A DNA stretch of 64,000 nucleotides from Saccharospirillum sp040881935 (GCF_040881935.1 NZ_JBBECH010000056.1:30835-94834); one strand, 5' to 3'; numbered from the stretch's first letter, positions 27,279 through 36,924 are shown. The notes: generated by a model not told the origin, from the letters alone. Program-made: numbers and translations.

Positions 27279-28631
27279 TCAGTTCAGACGATACGCCTCA
27301 TAGGCCATTGGCCAGGCGATAATCAGATAAGCCGCCGTAGTCAGCAATACCAGTAGCCAGAGCGGCAAGCTGTTCCGCAAGTCGGCCAGGGTGCGCCCCG
27401 ATAGCCGGTGGAAAGCCTGAGTTAGCGCGGCCAGCAGCAGACCCAGGCACAAGCCTGCAACCACGTCAGATAACCAGTGGACACCCAACCAAACCCGGCT
27501 CAGGGCTTCAACCACCATCGCCATGCCGGCTGGCAGATACAGGTGCCAGCGGCTCATTGCCGGACGTCGCTGATTGGCGAACCCAGTGAGCAGACCCAGG
27601 AAAAGTGCGGTGCCAGCGGCGTGGCTTGAGGGGAAGGCGCCAGAGCCGGGTGGCAGGGCAACCAGGTCGGGTCTTGCCACATCAAAGGTGGCCTTCAGTA
27701 ATGGAATGGCGCAGACCATGACGGCCGAACTGATCAGCAATATCGCGCTCAACCGATGTTGCCCGCTCAAAGAGGCCCAGAGAATGATTAACAGCCCGGT
27801 GAGTAGCATTATGAAAGGGTCGCCAAGCAGCGTAACCCCTAATGCAAAAGCATCGACTGCCGTGGCGCGCCAGGCTTCCACTTGGCTGCTTAACAAAACA
27901 TCAGCGTACCAGGGGCGAGCAAAGGCCGTAATAGCGAACCCGGCGGCGGTAACGCTGGCCAGCAATAAGGCGGCATACGGAAAGCGTTCCGGCAAATGCC
28001 GTAACACCGGCAGCCAGCGAGCCATGCGGGGGTGCTCAGGGTGCAGGTGATGATAAATAGCCAGCAGCGCGATCAGAATCGCCAGGGCTGAGACCAGCAG
28101 CAGTGTCAGGGTTCGCATTGCCAGGCTTTGCGTCGCCAGAAAATAACTGGCTTCGCCCGTCAGGTAACCCGGTAGCATATAGATGGGTGCCCAGAACATG
28201 ACGGTTATCAGATTGACACTGACAAACACCCGGGCGGGCATCGACAGACTGCCCGCGATCAGCGGTACTACCGGGCGAATGGGCCCTACAAACCGGCCGA
28301 TAACCACACTCAGCCACCCCCAGCGCTGAAAAAACCAGATTCCATGCGACAACCAGTCTTCATGGCGCTTGAACCAGCGGTGTTCGTAAAGCCGGTGCCG
28401 GAGCCGGTAGCCGAGGTAATAGCTGCCCAGATCGCCCGCAGTCGCACCCAGTGCGGCGGCAGCCAGTACCCAGATCACCGGTATATTCAGATTGCTCGCC
28501 ACTGCCGCCAGGCTGAACAGCATGACCACGCCGGGCACGAACACGCCGATCAGTGCGAAGGACTCGATAAAAGCGGTCAGGGTGATGGCGATCAGTACGC
28601 CTTCCGGATGGGACTGTATCCAGGCAATCAT
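27279..28631 (-). CDS. DedA-family protein fused to a PAP2 lipid phosphatase
   Basis: 450 residues in two membrane modules. The N-terminal half (1-200) is DedA/SNARE-associated: ESFALIGVFVPG, GDLGSYYLGYRLR, and GRFVGPIRPVVPLIAG. These are the conserved motifs of undecaprenyl-phosphate flippase-type proteins. The C-terminal half (about 250-440) is a PAP2 phosphatase with all three motifs: KATFDVARP (KX6RP), FPSSH (PSxH) and SRVWLGVHWLSD (SRX5HX3D). The fusion would couple lipid-carrier handling and dephosphorylation in the inner membrane (inference). Such fusions are known in databases. It is a single gene on the minus strand. Confidence 0.9.
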   Translation of the reverse strand: MIAWIQSHPEGVLIAITLTAFIESFALIGVFVPGVVMLFSLAAVASNLNIPVIWVLAAAALGATAGDLGSYYLGYRLRHRLYEHRWFKRHEDWLSHGIWFFQRWGWLSVVIGRFVGPIRPVVPLIAGSLSMPARVFVSVNLITVMFWAPIYMLPGYLTGEASYFLATQSLAMRTLTLLLVSALAILIALLAIYHHLHPEHPRMARWLPVLRHLPERFPYAALLLASVTAAGFAITAFARPWYADVLLSSQVEAWRATAVDAFALGVTLLGDPFIMLLTGLLIILWASLSGQHRLSAILLISSAVMVCAIPLLKATFDVARPDLVALPPGSGAFPSSHAAGTALFLGLLTGFANQRRPAMSRWHLYLPAGMAMVVEALSRVWLGVHWLSDVVAGLCLGLLLAALTQAFHRLSGRTLADLRNSLPLWLLVLLTTAAYLIIAWPMAYEAYRLN

Positions 28632-28786
28632 GGTGAAGGTTGGGCTACTCAGTTGAGTTCTTCAGATTCAAAAAAGGATGGTAAATCTTTGTCAGACGGA
28701 TAAACAGCCGAGATCCTTCATAGTCGCAGCCGTTTCAAATCGCTATAATCGCGGGTCTGTATCAATAACGAGCTGTGTGGCTAGGC

Positions 28787-30043
28787 ATGACAACCGTTCA
28801 AGACTACATGACCACCCTGGGTCGGCAGGCCCGGCAAGCGTCTAAGGCCCTGGCAAAAGCCAATACCGGCACCAAAAACCGGGCGCTGCAGGCCATGGCC
28901 CTGGTCATTGACCAGCAACGCGACGCCCTGAAACAGGCGAACCAGCGTGATCTCGACACCGGTCAGGCCAAAGGGCTCGACCCGGCCATGCTCGATCGTC
29001 TGGCACTGACCGATGCCCGTATTGACGCCATGATCGAAGGCCTCTACCAGGTCGCCGGCCTGGCCGACCCGGTGGGAGGTATTACCGATCTCGAATTTCG
29101 CCCCAGTGGTATCCAGGTTGGCAAAATGCGGGTGCCCTTGGGTGTAATTGGCATTATTTATGAGTCGCGCCCGAATGTGACGGTCGAGGCAGCGAGCCTG
29201 TGTATCAAATCCGGCAATGCGGTTATATTGCGCGGCGGCAGCGAAGCCATCGAATCCAACCAGGCGCTGGCCGGCTGTATTCAGGCGGGGCTGGATCAGG
29301 CGCAGTTGCCTAACACTGTGGTTCAAGTGGTCGGGACCACCGATCGCGACGCTGTGGGCGCGCTGATCACCATGTCCGATTATGTGGATGTTATCGTTCC
29401 GCGCGGCGGCAAACGCCTGATAGAACGCATCAGTCGTGAAGCCCGCGTCCCGGTGATCAAACACCTCGATGGTGTCTGCCATGTGTACATTGACGACGAT
29501 GCGGATGTTGCCAAGGCTATCCCCATCGCAATCAACGCCAAAACGCATCGCTATGGCGTGTGCAACGCGATGGAAACCCTGTTGGTGGCGGAATCACGCG
29601 CGGCGGAAGTGCTGCCCGTGTTGGCCAAAGCCTATGCTGAAGAGGGCGTTGAACTGCGCGGTTGCGACCGCACGGCCGAACTGATTTCCTGCGTGCCCGC
29701 GACCGAAGAAGACTGGTCGACCGAGTACCTTGCGCCCATTCTGGCGATTCGTGTAGTGGCTGGGTTGGATGAAGCCATCGACCACATCAACACCTACAGC
29801 AGCCAGCATACAGACAGCATAGTGACGGAGAACTATACCCGGGGGCGGCGCTTTCTGACCGAAGTCGATTCAGCCTCGGTGATGATTAACGCCTCGACGC
29901 GCTTTGCCGATGGGTTTGAATATGGGTTGGGTGCCGAAATCGGTATTTCAACCGATAAGATTCATGCCCGCGGCCCGGTGGGGTTGCACGGGCTGACATC
30001 GCAAAAATATGTGGTGCTCGGAGACGGCCAGATTCGTGAGTAG
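28787..30043 (+). CDS. proA: Gamma-glutamyl phosphate reductase
   Basis: Second step of proline synthesis, reducing glutamyl-5-phosphate with NADPH (418 residues from ATG 28787). The catalytic cysteine is in HRYGVCNAMETLL. GVIGIIYESRPNVTVEAA and VPRGGKRLIERI are family motifs. ATG 28787 (MTTVQDYMTTLGRQAR) fits homologues. A TATAAT at 28744-28749 is a reasonable -10, with a poor -35. The last bases overlap the nadD GTG, giving proA-nadD-rsfS as in Pseudomonas. Confidence 0.97.
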   Translation: MTTVQDYMTTLGRQARQASKALAKANTGTKNRALQAMALVIDQQRDALKQANQRDLDTGQAKGLDPAMLDRLALTDARIDAMIEGLYQVAGLADPVGGITDLEFRPSGIQVGKMRVPLGVIGIIYESRPNVTVEAASLCIKSGNAVILRGGSEAIESNQALAGCIQAGLDQAQLPNTVVQVVGTTDRDAVGALITMSDYVDVIVPRGGKRLIERISREARVPVIKHLDGVCHVYIDDDADVAKAIPIAINAKTHRYGVCNAMETLLVAESRAAEVLPVLAKAYAEEGVELRGCDRTAELISCVPATEEDWSTEYLAPILAIRVVAGLDEAIDHINTYSSQHTDSIVTENYTRGRRFLTEVDSASVMINASTRFADGFEYGLGAEIGISTDKIHARGPVGLHGLTSQKYVVLGDGQIRE

Positions 30044-30680
30044 TTCACAACGGCCATTGATGGCCCTGTTTGGTGGGACTTTTGATCCCTTTCATGATGG
30101 CCATGCCCAGCTGTGTGATCTGGTGCTGTCTCATCCGGAAGTGACCCAGCTCAGAGTGGTTCCCTGTCAAATACCGGCGTTGAAAGACGAGGCGCAGGCG
30201 ACGCCTGAACAGCGTTTGGAGATGCTGGAACGATGGGTGGCGTCCCGTTCAGACGAGGACAGACTGTTGGTCGATGATCGCGAGTTGCGACGTCCAGGCC
30301 CAAGTTACACTCTGGATACCGTACGGGACCTGCATCTTGAATACCCTGACAGCCAAACAGTGTTTGTATTGGGTGCTGATGCCTTTGCCGGTATGGCCCA
30401 GTGGCGCGGCATTGAAGACTTGATTCAGGAGACCCATTTTTGGGTATTCGGTCGGGGCTCGCAGCCAATTGAACCCCCGGCGCTGCCATTGACCCAGGTT
30501 GAGTCATTAGCTGATCTGGGTCAGCACCGCTCAGGACTCTGGATCGCAGGGCCTTCCTCAGAGCGCGACTGGGCATCCCGGGAATTACGCGACAATACTC
30601 AGCAATGGCGATACGCGATTCCGGCACCCATTCAGGATTATATTCAACAACATGGGTTGTACCGAGACACCGACGAGTAA
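30036..30680 (+). CDS. nadD: Nicotinate-nucleotide adenylyltransferase
   Basis: Adenylates nicotinate mononucleotide in NAD synthesis (214 residues). GGTFDPFHDGH is the nucleotidyltransferase (T/H)xGH motif, and SYTLDTVRDL is the second hallmark. GTG 30036 lies inside the proA end and has GGAG 12 bases before it. ATG 30060 (MALFGGTFDPF) is a shorter alternative. After it comes a 353-base gap filled largely by repeat copy B. Confidence 0.94.
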   Translation: MSSSQRPLMALFGGTFDPFHDGHAQLCDLVLSHPEVTQLRVVPCQIPALKDEAQATPEQRLEMLERWVASRSDEDRLLVDDRELRRPGPSYTLDTVRDLHLEYPDSQTVFVLGADAFAGMAQWRGIEDLIQETHFWVFGRGSQPIEPPALPLTQVESLADLGQHRSGLWIAGPSSERDWASRELRDNTQQWRYAIPAPIQDYIQQHGLYRDTDE

Positions 30681-31033
30681 GGTCTCTCGGTACAATCTTC
30701 TTCAATTTTTCAGAGCATGGCGATTACTGCTGTGTTCGGCCACTCGCGGTACGCGGCTGAGTAACGGCTCCCTTTCAAAAAGGTGCCAGTGATCGGTGTC
30801 AGTTGCCGGGTGGTTCTGTCCGGGGAAGTCTGAGGCATGGACTAAAACGCCGGGAGCGTTTTAGCATGAGCGAAGCGAGCCTGAAGGGTGAATCTCACGG
30901 AAGGGATTCATATCCCGAAGCCTAGGCCCCATGGATGGGTTCACGCCGACCCCGGACAGAGCCACCCGGTAGCTGACACAAACTCAAGCGTCAACATAAC
31001 GTGAGTTAATTAAAACAGGTGGACAAGGTACGA
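30681..31033. other. nadD-rsfS intergenic region
   Basis: The 353 bases contain repeat copy B (30796-30979) and otherwise no gene. The last 50 bases carry the rsfS ribosome site. I see no clear terminator or sigma-70 promoter. Confidence 0.6.
30796..30979 (+). repeat. Nested inverted repeat element, copy B (GGATG..TTCAC family)
   Basis: Outer arms of 30 bases (30796-30825 and 30950-30979) pair at about 27 positions. Inside are a perfect 9-bp hairpin (CTAAAACGC 30842-30850 with GCGTTTTAG 30856-30864), a small GGGA/TCCC hairpin near 30903-30916, and the core CCTAGGCCCCATGGATGGGT, then TTCACGCCGACCCCGGA. It is about 72 bases longer than copy A, due to an extra segment between the first inner hairpin and the core. 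Confidence 0.85.
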
Positions 31034-31417
31034 ATGACCGATACAACTGATCGAAACGCACAACCCGAAGGTTTGACTGAGGCGGTGATCCGCGCTCTGG
31101 AAGACATCAAGGCGCAAGACATTCAAGTGATTGATGTGCACGACAAAACCGCATTGATGGATACGCTGGTGGTTGCCTCCGGTACCTCGAAACGGCACGT
31201 GTCTGCCGTTGTTAGCAGCGTCGCTGAAGACCTGAAAAAGCAGGGGTTTGTAGTGCGCGCACAGGAAGGCAGCAGTGATTCCGACTGGGTGCTGATTGAC
31301 CTGACCGATCTGGTACTGCATGTGATGATTCCCGAGACCCGGGCGTATTATGACATAGAGCGGCTATGGTCTGGCGCGGGTCCCATGGGTGCTGAATCCG
31401 AGACCAAGCCTGACTGA
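31034..31417 (+). CDS. rsfS: Ribosome silencing factor RsfS
   Basis: Binds uL14 on the large subunit and blocks subunit joining in starvation (127 residues). MDTLVVASGTSKRHVSAV, then a DSDWVLIDLTDLVLHVMIPE segment and YYDIERLW, are family hallmarks. ATG 31034 has ACAAGG at a good distance. GTG 31019 would add five residues. rlmH follows after 5 bases. Confidence 0.95.
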   Translation: MTDTTDRNAQPEGLTEAVIRALEDIKAQDIQVIDVHDKTALMDTLVVASGTSKRHVSAVVSSVAEDLKKQGFVVRAQEGSSDSDWVLIDLTDLVLHVMIPETRAYYDIERLWSGAGPMGAESETKPD

Positions 31418-31422
31418 ATGGT

Positions 31423-31890
31423 ATGAAGATTCGAATTTTGGCCATTGGCCCGAAAATGCCAGCCTGGGTAGATGCGGCTGTCGCTGAGTATCAGAAGCGA
31501 ATGCCCAGAGAGTTGCCGGTTGAATTCGTTCCGCTGGCGCTTGGGCAGCGCGGTCGCAATGCGTCGATTGACAAGGCCATCGGGCAGGAAGGGGACGCCA
31601 TGCTGGCAGCCATAAAGCCCGAGGATCAGGTGGTCGCGCTGGATTTGTCTGGCAAAGCCTGGTCGACCGAACAGCTGGCCGATCAACTGACGCACTGGCG
31701 ACTTGAAGCGCGAGACCTTATTTTGTTGATTGGCGGTCCAGACGGACTGGACTCCCGCTGCCTGGCCCGAGCAGCGCAGCGCTGGTGCCTGTCGAATCTG
31801 ACATTGCCACACCCGCTGGTTCGGGTGTTGCTGGCCGAACAATTGTATCGCGCCTGGACCGTGACCCAGAATCACCCCTACCATAAATGA
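31423..31890 (+). CDS. rlmH: 23S rRNA (pseudouridine1915-N3)-methyltransferase
   Basis: SPOUT methyltransferase (155 residues) that modifies helix 69 of 23S rRNA. It begins MKIRILAIGPKMPAW. The SAM-binding knot is LLIGGPDGL followed by LTLPHPLVRVLLAEQLYRAW. The C-terminus NHPYHK is highly conserved in the family. It forms a unit with rsfS and probably reads on into mrdA. Confidence 0.97.
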   Translation: MKIRILAIGPKMPAWVDAAVAEYQKRMPRELPVEFVPLALGQRGRNASIDKAIGQEGDAMLAAIKPEDQVVALDLSGKAWSTEQLADQLTHWRLEARDLILLIGGPDGLDSRCLARAAQRWCLSNLTLPHPLVRVLLAEQLYRAWTVTQNHPYHK

Positions 31891-31974
31891 CGACCCCGAC
31901 CGTATCTGACCGCCTGGGCGGAAACGTATTCGCAGACAACCCCGCAGCTTGTGCGGGGACAGAGTACTGATGTT

Positions 31975-33822
31975 ATGTTGAACAGTTCACTCGACAATCG
32001 CGATCAAGAGCGGCGTCTCTTTCTGAACCGGATGACGGCTACCTTCATCTTGATTGCCTTGTTAATGCTGGTGCTGGTTGGTCGACTGTTTTACCTGCAA
32101 GTGATACAGAATGAACATCACGAAGCGCGGTCGCAAAATAACCGGCTCGAGGTATTGCCGATTCCGCCAATCCGCGGTTTGATCTATGACCGCTACGGTG
32201 AGTTGCTGGCGCGTAATGAACCCAGTCACACCCTGAGTGTCGTGGTTGAGCGCGCCGCAGATCTGGAATCCCTGGTTCAGGAACTTGGTGCACTGGTTGA
32301 ATTGTCGGAAGAACAGGTATCCCGTTTTTTTGACCGGGTAAGCGGCTATCGTCGGCCTTTTGAACCCATTCCGCTTAAAGTCCGGCTAACAGAAGTAGAG
32401 ATTGCACGCATTGCGGCTAATCGTATTTTTCTGGAAGGTGTGCAGGTCGATGCTGAACTGATTCGTCAGTATCCCTTTGATGAGCAATTTGCCCATGCAT
32501 TGGGTTTTGTCGGTCGCATCAATCAGAAAGAACTGCGTGACCTCGATGTGGGTGCCTACGCAGGTACCCGTTTTATTGGTAAAGAAGGCATTGAAAAGCA
32601 ATACGAAGATGCACTGCTCGGTGTGCCGGGATTTCAGCGGGTTGAGACCAACGCACGCGGCCGGATTATCCGGGTTATCGAGAAGCAAGCACCCACACCC
32701 GGGGCCAATCTGCACCTGTATCTGGATCAGGAGCTACAGGAAATGGCGTACGAGTTGCTGGGAGATCAGCGCGGCGCAATAGTAGCCCTGGAACCGGAGA
32801 CCGGGGGGATACTGGCATTGGTCAGTAATCCGGGTTTCGATCCCAATTTGTACGTTAACGGTTTTCCGACGGAAATTTATAATGCCTTGCGCGACTCACC
32901 GGACAACCCCTTCCTAAACCGGGCGGTTCGTGGGCAGTATCCTGCAGCCTCTACTATCAAGCCTTTTTTGGGTTTGGCGGGTGTTGATCAGGGCTTTGTG
33001 ACCTGGGACCACACTATTAACGACCCGGGTTACTACCAACTGCCGACTGATGATCGGATTTATCACGATTGGAAACGGGGTGGGCACGGCCGTGTGAACC
33101 TTCGCAAGGCGGTTGCAGAGTCTTGTGATACATACTTCTATCAGTTGGCCTATGACATGAAGCTGGAAGCCATTCATGATATTTACGATCAGTTTGGTTT
33201 TGGCAAGAACACCACAGCTGACGTATACAATCCGTTCAATGGGATCAACCCCAGCCGTGATTGGAAGCAAGACGAACACGGCTTTTCCTGGTACGCGGGT
33301 GATACCATTAACCTGAGCATTGGCCAGGGCTACATGCTGGCAACACCCATGCAATTGGCAATTGCGACCTCGGTTCTGGCGAATCGGGGTCGCTGGGTGA
33401 CGCCGCGCTTGCTGATGCACAGCAATGATGAATCCTTGCTGGAGGCGATACCCGAGCCGCCGCCGGATGTCCATTTAAACAACGACGCGAACTGGGACCG
33501 AATGCACTCGGCCATGCAGGATGTTGTTCAAGGCGCGCGGGGAACGGCGCGGGCCTCTGGTCTGGGTGCTACCTATGATTATGCCGGAAAGTCGGGAACT
33601 GCTCAGCTTATTCGAATCGAGCGCGATGAGAATAACGAACCTATTGGTGAGGTACCGGAGCGACTTCGTGACCATGCCATGTTTATCGGCTTCGCACCGC
33701 TCGAAAATCCGCAGATAGCCGTAGCGGTATTGATCGAGAACGGTGGCAGTGGCAGTGGCGTCGCCGGTCCGATGACTCGTTCGTTGTTTGATTTTTATCT
33801 GAATCGCGAGATCAAACAATGA
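31975..33822 (+). CDS. mrdA: Penicillin-binding protein 2 (elongasome transpeptidase)
   Basis: Class B PBP for lateral-wall synthesis (about 615 residues). A membrane anchor lies near residues 20-42 and the PBP dimer domain follows, starting RGLIYDRYGELLARN. Active-site motifs are STIK (S326), SCD, and KSGTAQ. ATG 31975 is chosen because GTG 31951 would add only eight unconserved residues, although neither has an ideal ribosome site. The stop overlaps the rodA ATG by 4 bases. It works with RodA. Confidence 0.96.
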   Translation: MLNSSLDNRDQERRLFLNRMTATFILIALLMLVLVGRLFYLQVIQNEHHEARSQNNRLEVLPIPPIRGLIYDRYGELLARNEPSHTLSVVVERAADLESLVQELGALVELSEEQVSRFFDRVSGYRRPFEPIPLKVRLTEVEIARIAANRIFLEGVQVDAELIRQYPFDEQFAHALGFVGRINQKELRDLDVGAYAGTRFIGKEGIEKQYEDALLGVPGFQRVETNARGRIIRVIEKQAPTPGANLHLYLDQELQEMAYELLGDQRGAIVALEPETGGILALVSNPGFDPNLYVNGFPTEIYNALRDSPDNPFLNRAVRGQYPAASTIKPFLGLAGVDQGFVTWDHTINDPGYYQLPTDDRIYHDWKRGGHGRVNLRKAVAESCDTYFYQLAYDMKLEAIHDIYDQFGFGKNTTADVYNPFNGINPSRDWKQDEHGFSWYAGDTINLSIGQGYMLATPMQLAIATSVLANRGRWVTPRLLMHSNDESLLEAIPEPPPDVHLNNDANWDRMHSAMQDVVQGARGTARASGLGATYDYAGKSGTAQLIRIERDENNEPIGEVPERLRDHAMFIGFAPLENPQIAVAVLIENGGSGSGVAGPMTRSLFDFYLNREIKQ

Positions 33823-34952
33823 GTTTCACCAAGTACGTTCGCCAACTGCCTCAGCGCAGTATTGATAGCCGTCATAGCCTATGGACCCGGCTGCATCTGG
33901 ACCCGTATTTATTGGCGGCGCTAGTGGCAGTCGCCCTGGGCGGGATGGTCGTTTTATACAGCGCGACCAGCGGTGACATGGGCGCGGTCTACCGACAGGC
34001 GGTCCGTTTTGGTATTGGTTTTCTGGTCATGATCATCGTCGCTCAGTTTGACCCGCGCTGGTTTCAGCAGTGGGGTGGCGCGGTCTATCTGTTAGGCGTC
34101 TTGCTGCTGGTGGCGGTTATCCTTACTGGTGCCCAGGCCATGGGCGCCCAGCGCTGGTTGTATATTCCCGGTCTGATCCGGTTTCAGCCCTCAGAGCTGA
34201 TGAAGCTGGCGGTGCCGGTGATGCTTTCCTGGTATATTTCCCGTTATGGGTTACCCCCTCGTTATCGGGATTTGCTGGTGTCTGCGGTGCTGTTGTTTGT
34301 GCCGGTCGCCCTGATCATTGAGCAGCCGGATTTGGGAACCTCTTTGCTGATTGCCTCTTCTGGTCTGTTTGTAATTTTTCTGGCGGGTCTGAGCTGGAAA
34401 TTAATTGTCAGCTTTAGCGCCATGGCCATTGGCATGATTCCTGTGTTGTGGATCTGGGTTATGCGGGATTACCAGCGTCAGCGGGTGTTAACCCTGTTTG
34501 ATCCCAATGTCGATCCATTGGGCGCTGGCTGGAATATTATTCAGTCGATGACCGCTATTGGCTCTGGTGGAGTAACCGGAAAAGGCTATATGCAAGGCAC
34601 TCAATCACAACTCGATTTCCTGCCGGAAAGTCACACCGATTTTATCATCGCGGTATTGGGTGAGGAGTTCGGGTTTGTCGGTACGCTGGTGCTGATCGCT
34701 CTGTACGCAGTCATTATTCTGCGTGGCATGCTCATCGCTGCTCGTGGTCGCGATAATTTCTGCCGATTGCTGGCGGGCAGTCTGACGCTCACGTTTTTTA
34801 TCTATGTGTTTGTAAATGTCGGCATGGTCAGCGGTATCCTCCCGGTGGTCGGTGTACCCTTGCCTTTAGTTAGTTATGGCGGGACCTCCATTGTGACGTT
34901 GCTGGCCGGTTTTGGAATGTTAATGTCCATCAGTACGCATCAGCGAAACTAG
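33819..34952 (+). CDS. rodA: Peptidoglycan glycosyltransferase RodA
   Basis: SEDS-family polymerase of the elongasome (377 residues, about 10 membrane helices). FQPSELMKLAVPVML, EQPDLGTSL with the key aspartate, and GKGYMQGTQSQLDFLPESHTD are the SEDS hallmarks. It is coupled to mrdA through an ATGA overlap, as expected for partner proteins. Confidence 0.97.
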   Translation: MSFTKYVRQLPQRSIDSRHSLWTRLHLDPYLLAALVAVALGGMVVLYSATSGDMGAVYRQAVRFGIGFLVMIIVAQFDPRWFQQWGGAVYLLGVLLLVAVILTGAQAMGAQRWLYIPGLIRFQPSELMKLAVPVMLSWYISRYGLPPRYRDLLVSAVLLFVPVALIIEQPDLGTSLLIASSGLFVIFLAGLSWKLIVSFSAMAIGMIPVLWIWVMRDYQRQRVLTLFDPNVDPLGAGWNIIQSMTAIGSGGVTGKGYMQGTQSQLDFLPESHTDFIIAVLGEEFGFVGTLVLIALYAVIILRGMLIAARGRDNFCRLLAGSLTLTFFIYVFVNVGMVSGILPVVGVPLPLVSYGGTSIVTLLAGFGMLMSISTHQRN

Positions 34953-35065
34953 ATTATCTGTTTTTAATTCAATGTTCGGTCATCCAGTATCCGCTCATTC
35001 CGTTTCAGGATCAGCTTGCAGGCCGTCAGTTTCGATACAGGATGTGGACAGGAGAATGTATTGTC

Positions 35066-36040
35066 ATGCGACAATTGTGGAGCGCACTGTTCGTCGGTGG
35101 CCTGTTGGGCTCGGCGGCCGTTCAGGCACAGGAACTATTAGAATTTCCCCGGACCGCCACCATCATTGAGGTGCTGGTGAGTGAACATGGATTTGATGCC
35201 GCTGAGGTTGAAGCCTGGTTTGCCGAGGGTGAGTACATAGCCCGGAACGTGGAGTCATTGGCAAAACCGGCGGAAACAACAAAAACATTCGCCGAATACC
35301 GGCCCATGTTTGTTTCTGATGAAACCGTAGAAAACGGCAAACGGTTCATGACGCAACAAGCCCAGTGGTTGTCTATGGCTGAAGAACGTACCGGTGTTCC
35401 TGCTGAAGTCATAGCAGCGATCATGGGCGTTGAAACCCGGTATGGAAACTATTTGGGCGTACATCGCACCTTCGATTCGCTGGCGACACTCGCGGTAACC
35501 GAAGGCCGGCGAGCGGACTATTTTCAACGCGAGCTGATCAATTTTCTGTTGATCAGCCGTGATCAGTCGTTTGATCCCTTGTCGGTAAAAGGCTCTTATG
35601 CCGGTGCCATGGGCTACCCCCAATTTATGCCGAGCAGTTATCTGGCTTATGCCGATGACCTGGACGGCGATGGCAATATCGATATCTGGAACGATCCGGT
35701 GGATGCCATCGGCTCCATTGCACGGTATTTGGGTGAGCACGGCTGGCAGCCGGGTGAGCCCATTGCCACTCGCGCGCACGTCAGCGGCGAGTACCGGCAG
35801 GTCGAGCTGAACAGTTTCGACCGGGATCGTACCCTGACCGAGGTAACGGCCCTGGGGTGGGACCCGCTGGTGTCTGCCGCCGACGATGCCCAGGTTCACC
35901 CGATTCGGCTGGATGGCGATGAAGGTGCGGAATTTTGGTTGGGTTATCGGAATTTTTGGGTAATATCCCGTTACAACCGGTCAATTGCCTATAGCATGGC
36001 GATTTTTCAATTATCTGAAGCCTTGCGCCTGTCACAGTAG
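35066..36040 (+). CDS. mltB: Membrane-bound/periplasmic lytic transglycosylase B
   Basis: Family 3 lytic transglycosylase (about 324 residues) cleaving the MurNAc-GlcNAc bond. The catalytic glutamate is in AIMGVETRYGNYLG. GAMGYPQFMPSSY and DDLDGDGNIDIW are family motifs. The N-terminus MRQLWSALFVGGLLGSAAVQA is a signal peptide without a lipobox, so the mature protein should be soluble in the periplasm, unlike E. coli MltB. CAGGAG lies 11-12 bases before ATG 35066. An upstream start at 35042 would spoil the signal peptide. It sits in the rodA-mltB-rlpA order of pseudomonads. Confidence 0.93.
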   Translation: MRQLWSALFVGGLLGSAAVQAQELLEFPRTATIIEVLVSEHGFDAAEVEAWFAEGEYIARNVESLAKPAETTKTFAEYRPMFVSDETVENGKRFMTQQAQWLSMAEERTGVPAEVIAAIMGVETRYGNYLGVHRTFDSLATLAVTEGRRADYFQRELINFLLISRDQSFDPLSVKGSYAGAMGYPQFMPSSYLAYADDLDGDGNIDIWNDPVDAIGSIARYLGEHGWQPGEPIATRAHVSGEYRQVELNSFDRDRTLTEVTALGWDPLVSAADDAQVHPIRLDGDEGAEFWLGYRNFWVISRYNRSIAYSMAIFQLSEALRLSQ

Positions 36041-36111
36041 CCATTGACGTGCGGGGGTTCGTGAGTGATAAGCCGGGTCTGGAGAAATAGACGACGGCAT
36101 GAGGATGGTCA

Positions 36112-36924
36112 ATGGTGAGTGTGAATTACCGGTCTGCCCGAATAAGTGGTGTATCCGTACTGACTGCCCTGCTTTTAACAGGATGTGCCGGGCAGTATGT
36201 GGCGCATGAGCCGGGCTCCGGTCAGGTCAGTAACGCCGGTCGTTACTCAATGGATCAGGACCGGGGGCCAGACCGGACACTGACTGCTGACCAGGTCAGC
36301 GAGGTAACGCCGCGCGTTGAACCCCGCAGTCGTCAGGGCAATGCCAGCCCCTACACGGTCAACGGTCGTCAGTACCAGGTGCTCGCCAGTGCCGACCGGT
36401 ATTCAGAGGAAGGCCTGGCATCCTGGTACGGTGCCAAATTTCACGGTCACACGACGTCCAACGGCGAAGTGTTCGATATGTACCAGATCAGCGCTGCCCA
36501 CAAAAGCCTGCCATTGCCGACTTGGGTGAGAGTCACCAACCTCGACAATGGGTTGACTATTGTGGCTCGGGTAAACGACCGTGGGCCTTTTCATCCGGGG
36601 CGGGTGATTGATATGTCCTACGCGGCAGCCGTCAAGCTTGATTTTGTCCATAAAGGGACTGCGCGAGTACGAGTGGAAACACTGGCCGGTCAGGAGCTGG
36701 ATCAACCGGTGTATTTTGTTCAGCTTGGGGCGTTCAGTCAGCGCCAGTCTGCCCAAAACCTCCGTGACCAGATTGCAGGACAGATTGACGACAACGTGAA
36801 GGTTAGCGAAGGCGATTTCTACCGGGTGCGCATTGGCCCGGTTCAATACGATCGGGCGGAAGCCTTGCAGCGTGCCCTGACAACCCCTGAACTTGGCAAG
36901 CCCTTGCTGGTTGTCCCGAATTAA
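36112..36924 (+). CDS. rlpA: Septal ring lytic transglycosylase RlpA, lipoprotein
   Basis: 270 residues. The signal ends in the lipobox LLLTGC with C25, so it is an outer-membrane lipoprotein. A double-psi beta-barrel (about 100-190, ASWYGAKFHGHTTSNGE) is the catalytic part, cleaving denuded glycan strands in Pseudomonas. The C-terminal SPOR domain (about 193-268, YFVQLGAFSQRQSA) targets septal glycan. GAGGA precedes the ATG. An 8-bp stem (37019-37026 with 37037-37044) follows about 95 bases after the stop. Confidence 0.95.
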   Translation: MVSVNYRSARISGVSVLTALLLTGCAGQYVAHEPGSGQVSNAGRYSMDQDRGPDRTLTADQVSEVTPRVEPRSRQGNASPYTVNGRQYQVLASADRYSEEGLASWYGAKFHGHTTSNGEVFDMYQISAAHKSLPLPTWVRVTNLDNGLTIVARVNDRGPFHPGRVIDMSYAAAVKLDFVHKGTARVRVETLAGQELDQPVYFVQLGAFSQRQSAQNLRDQIAGQIDDNVKVSEGDFYRVRIGPVQYDRAEALQRALTTPELGKPLLVVPN

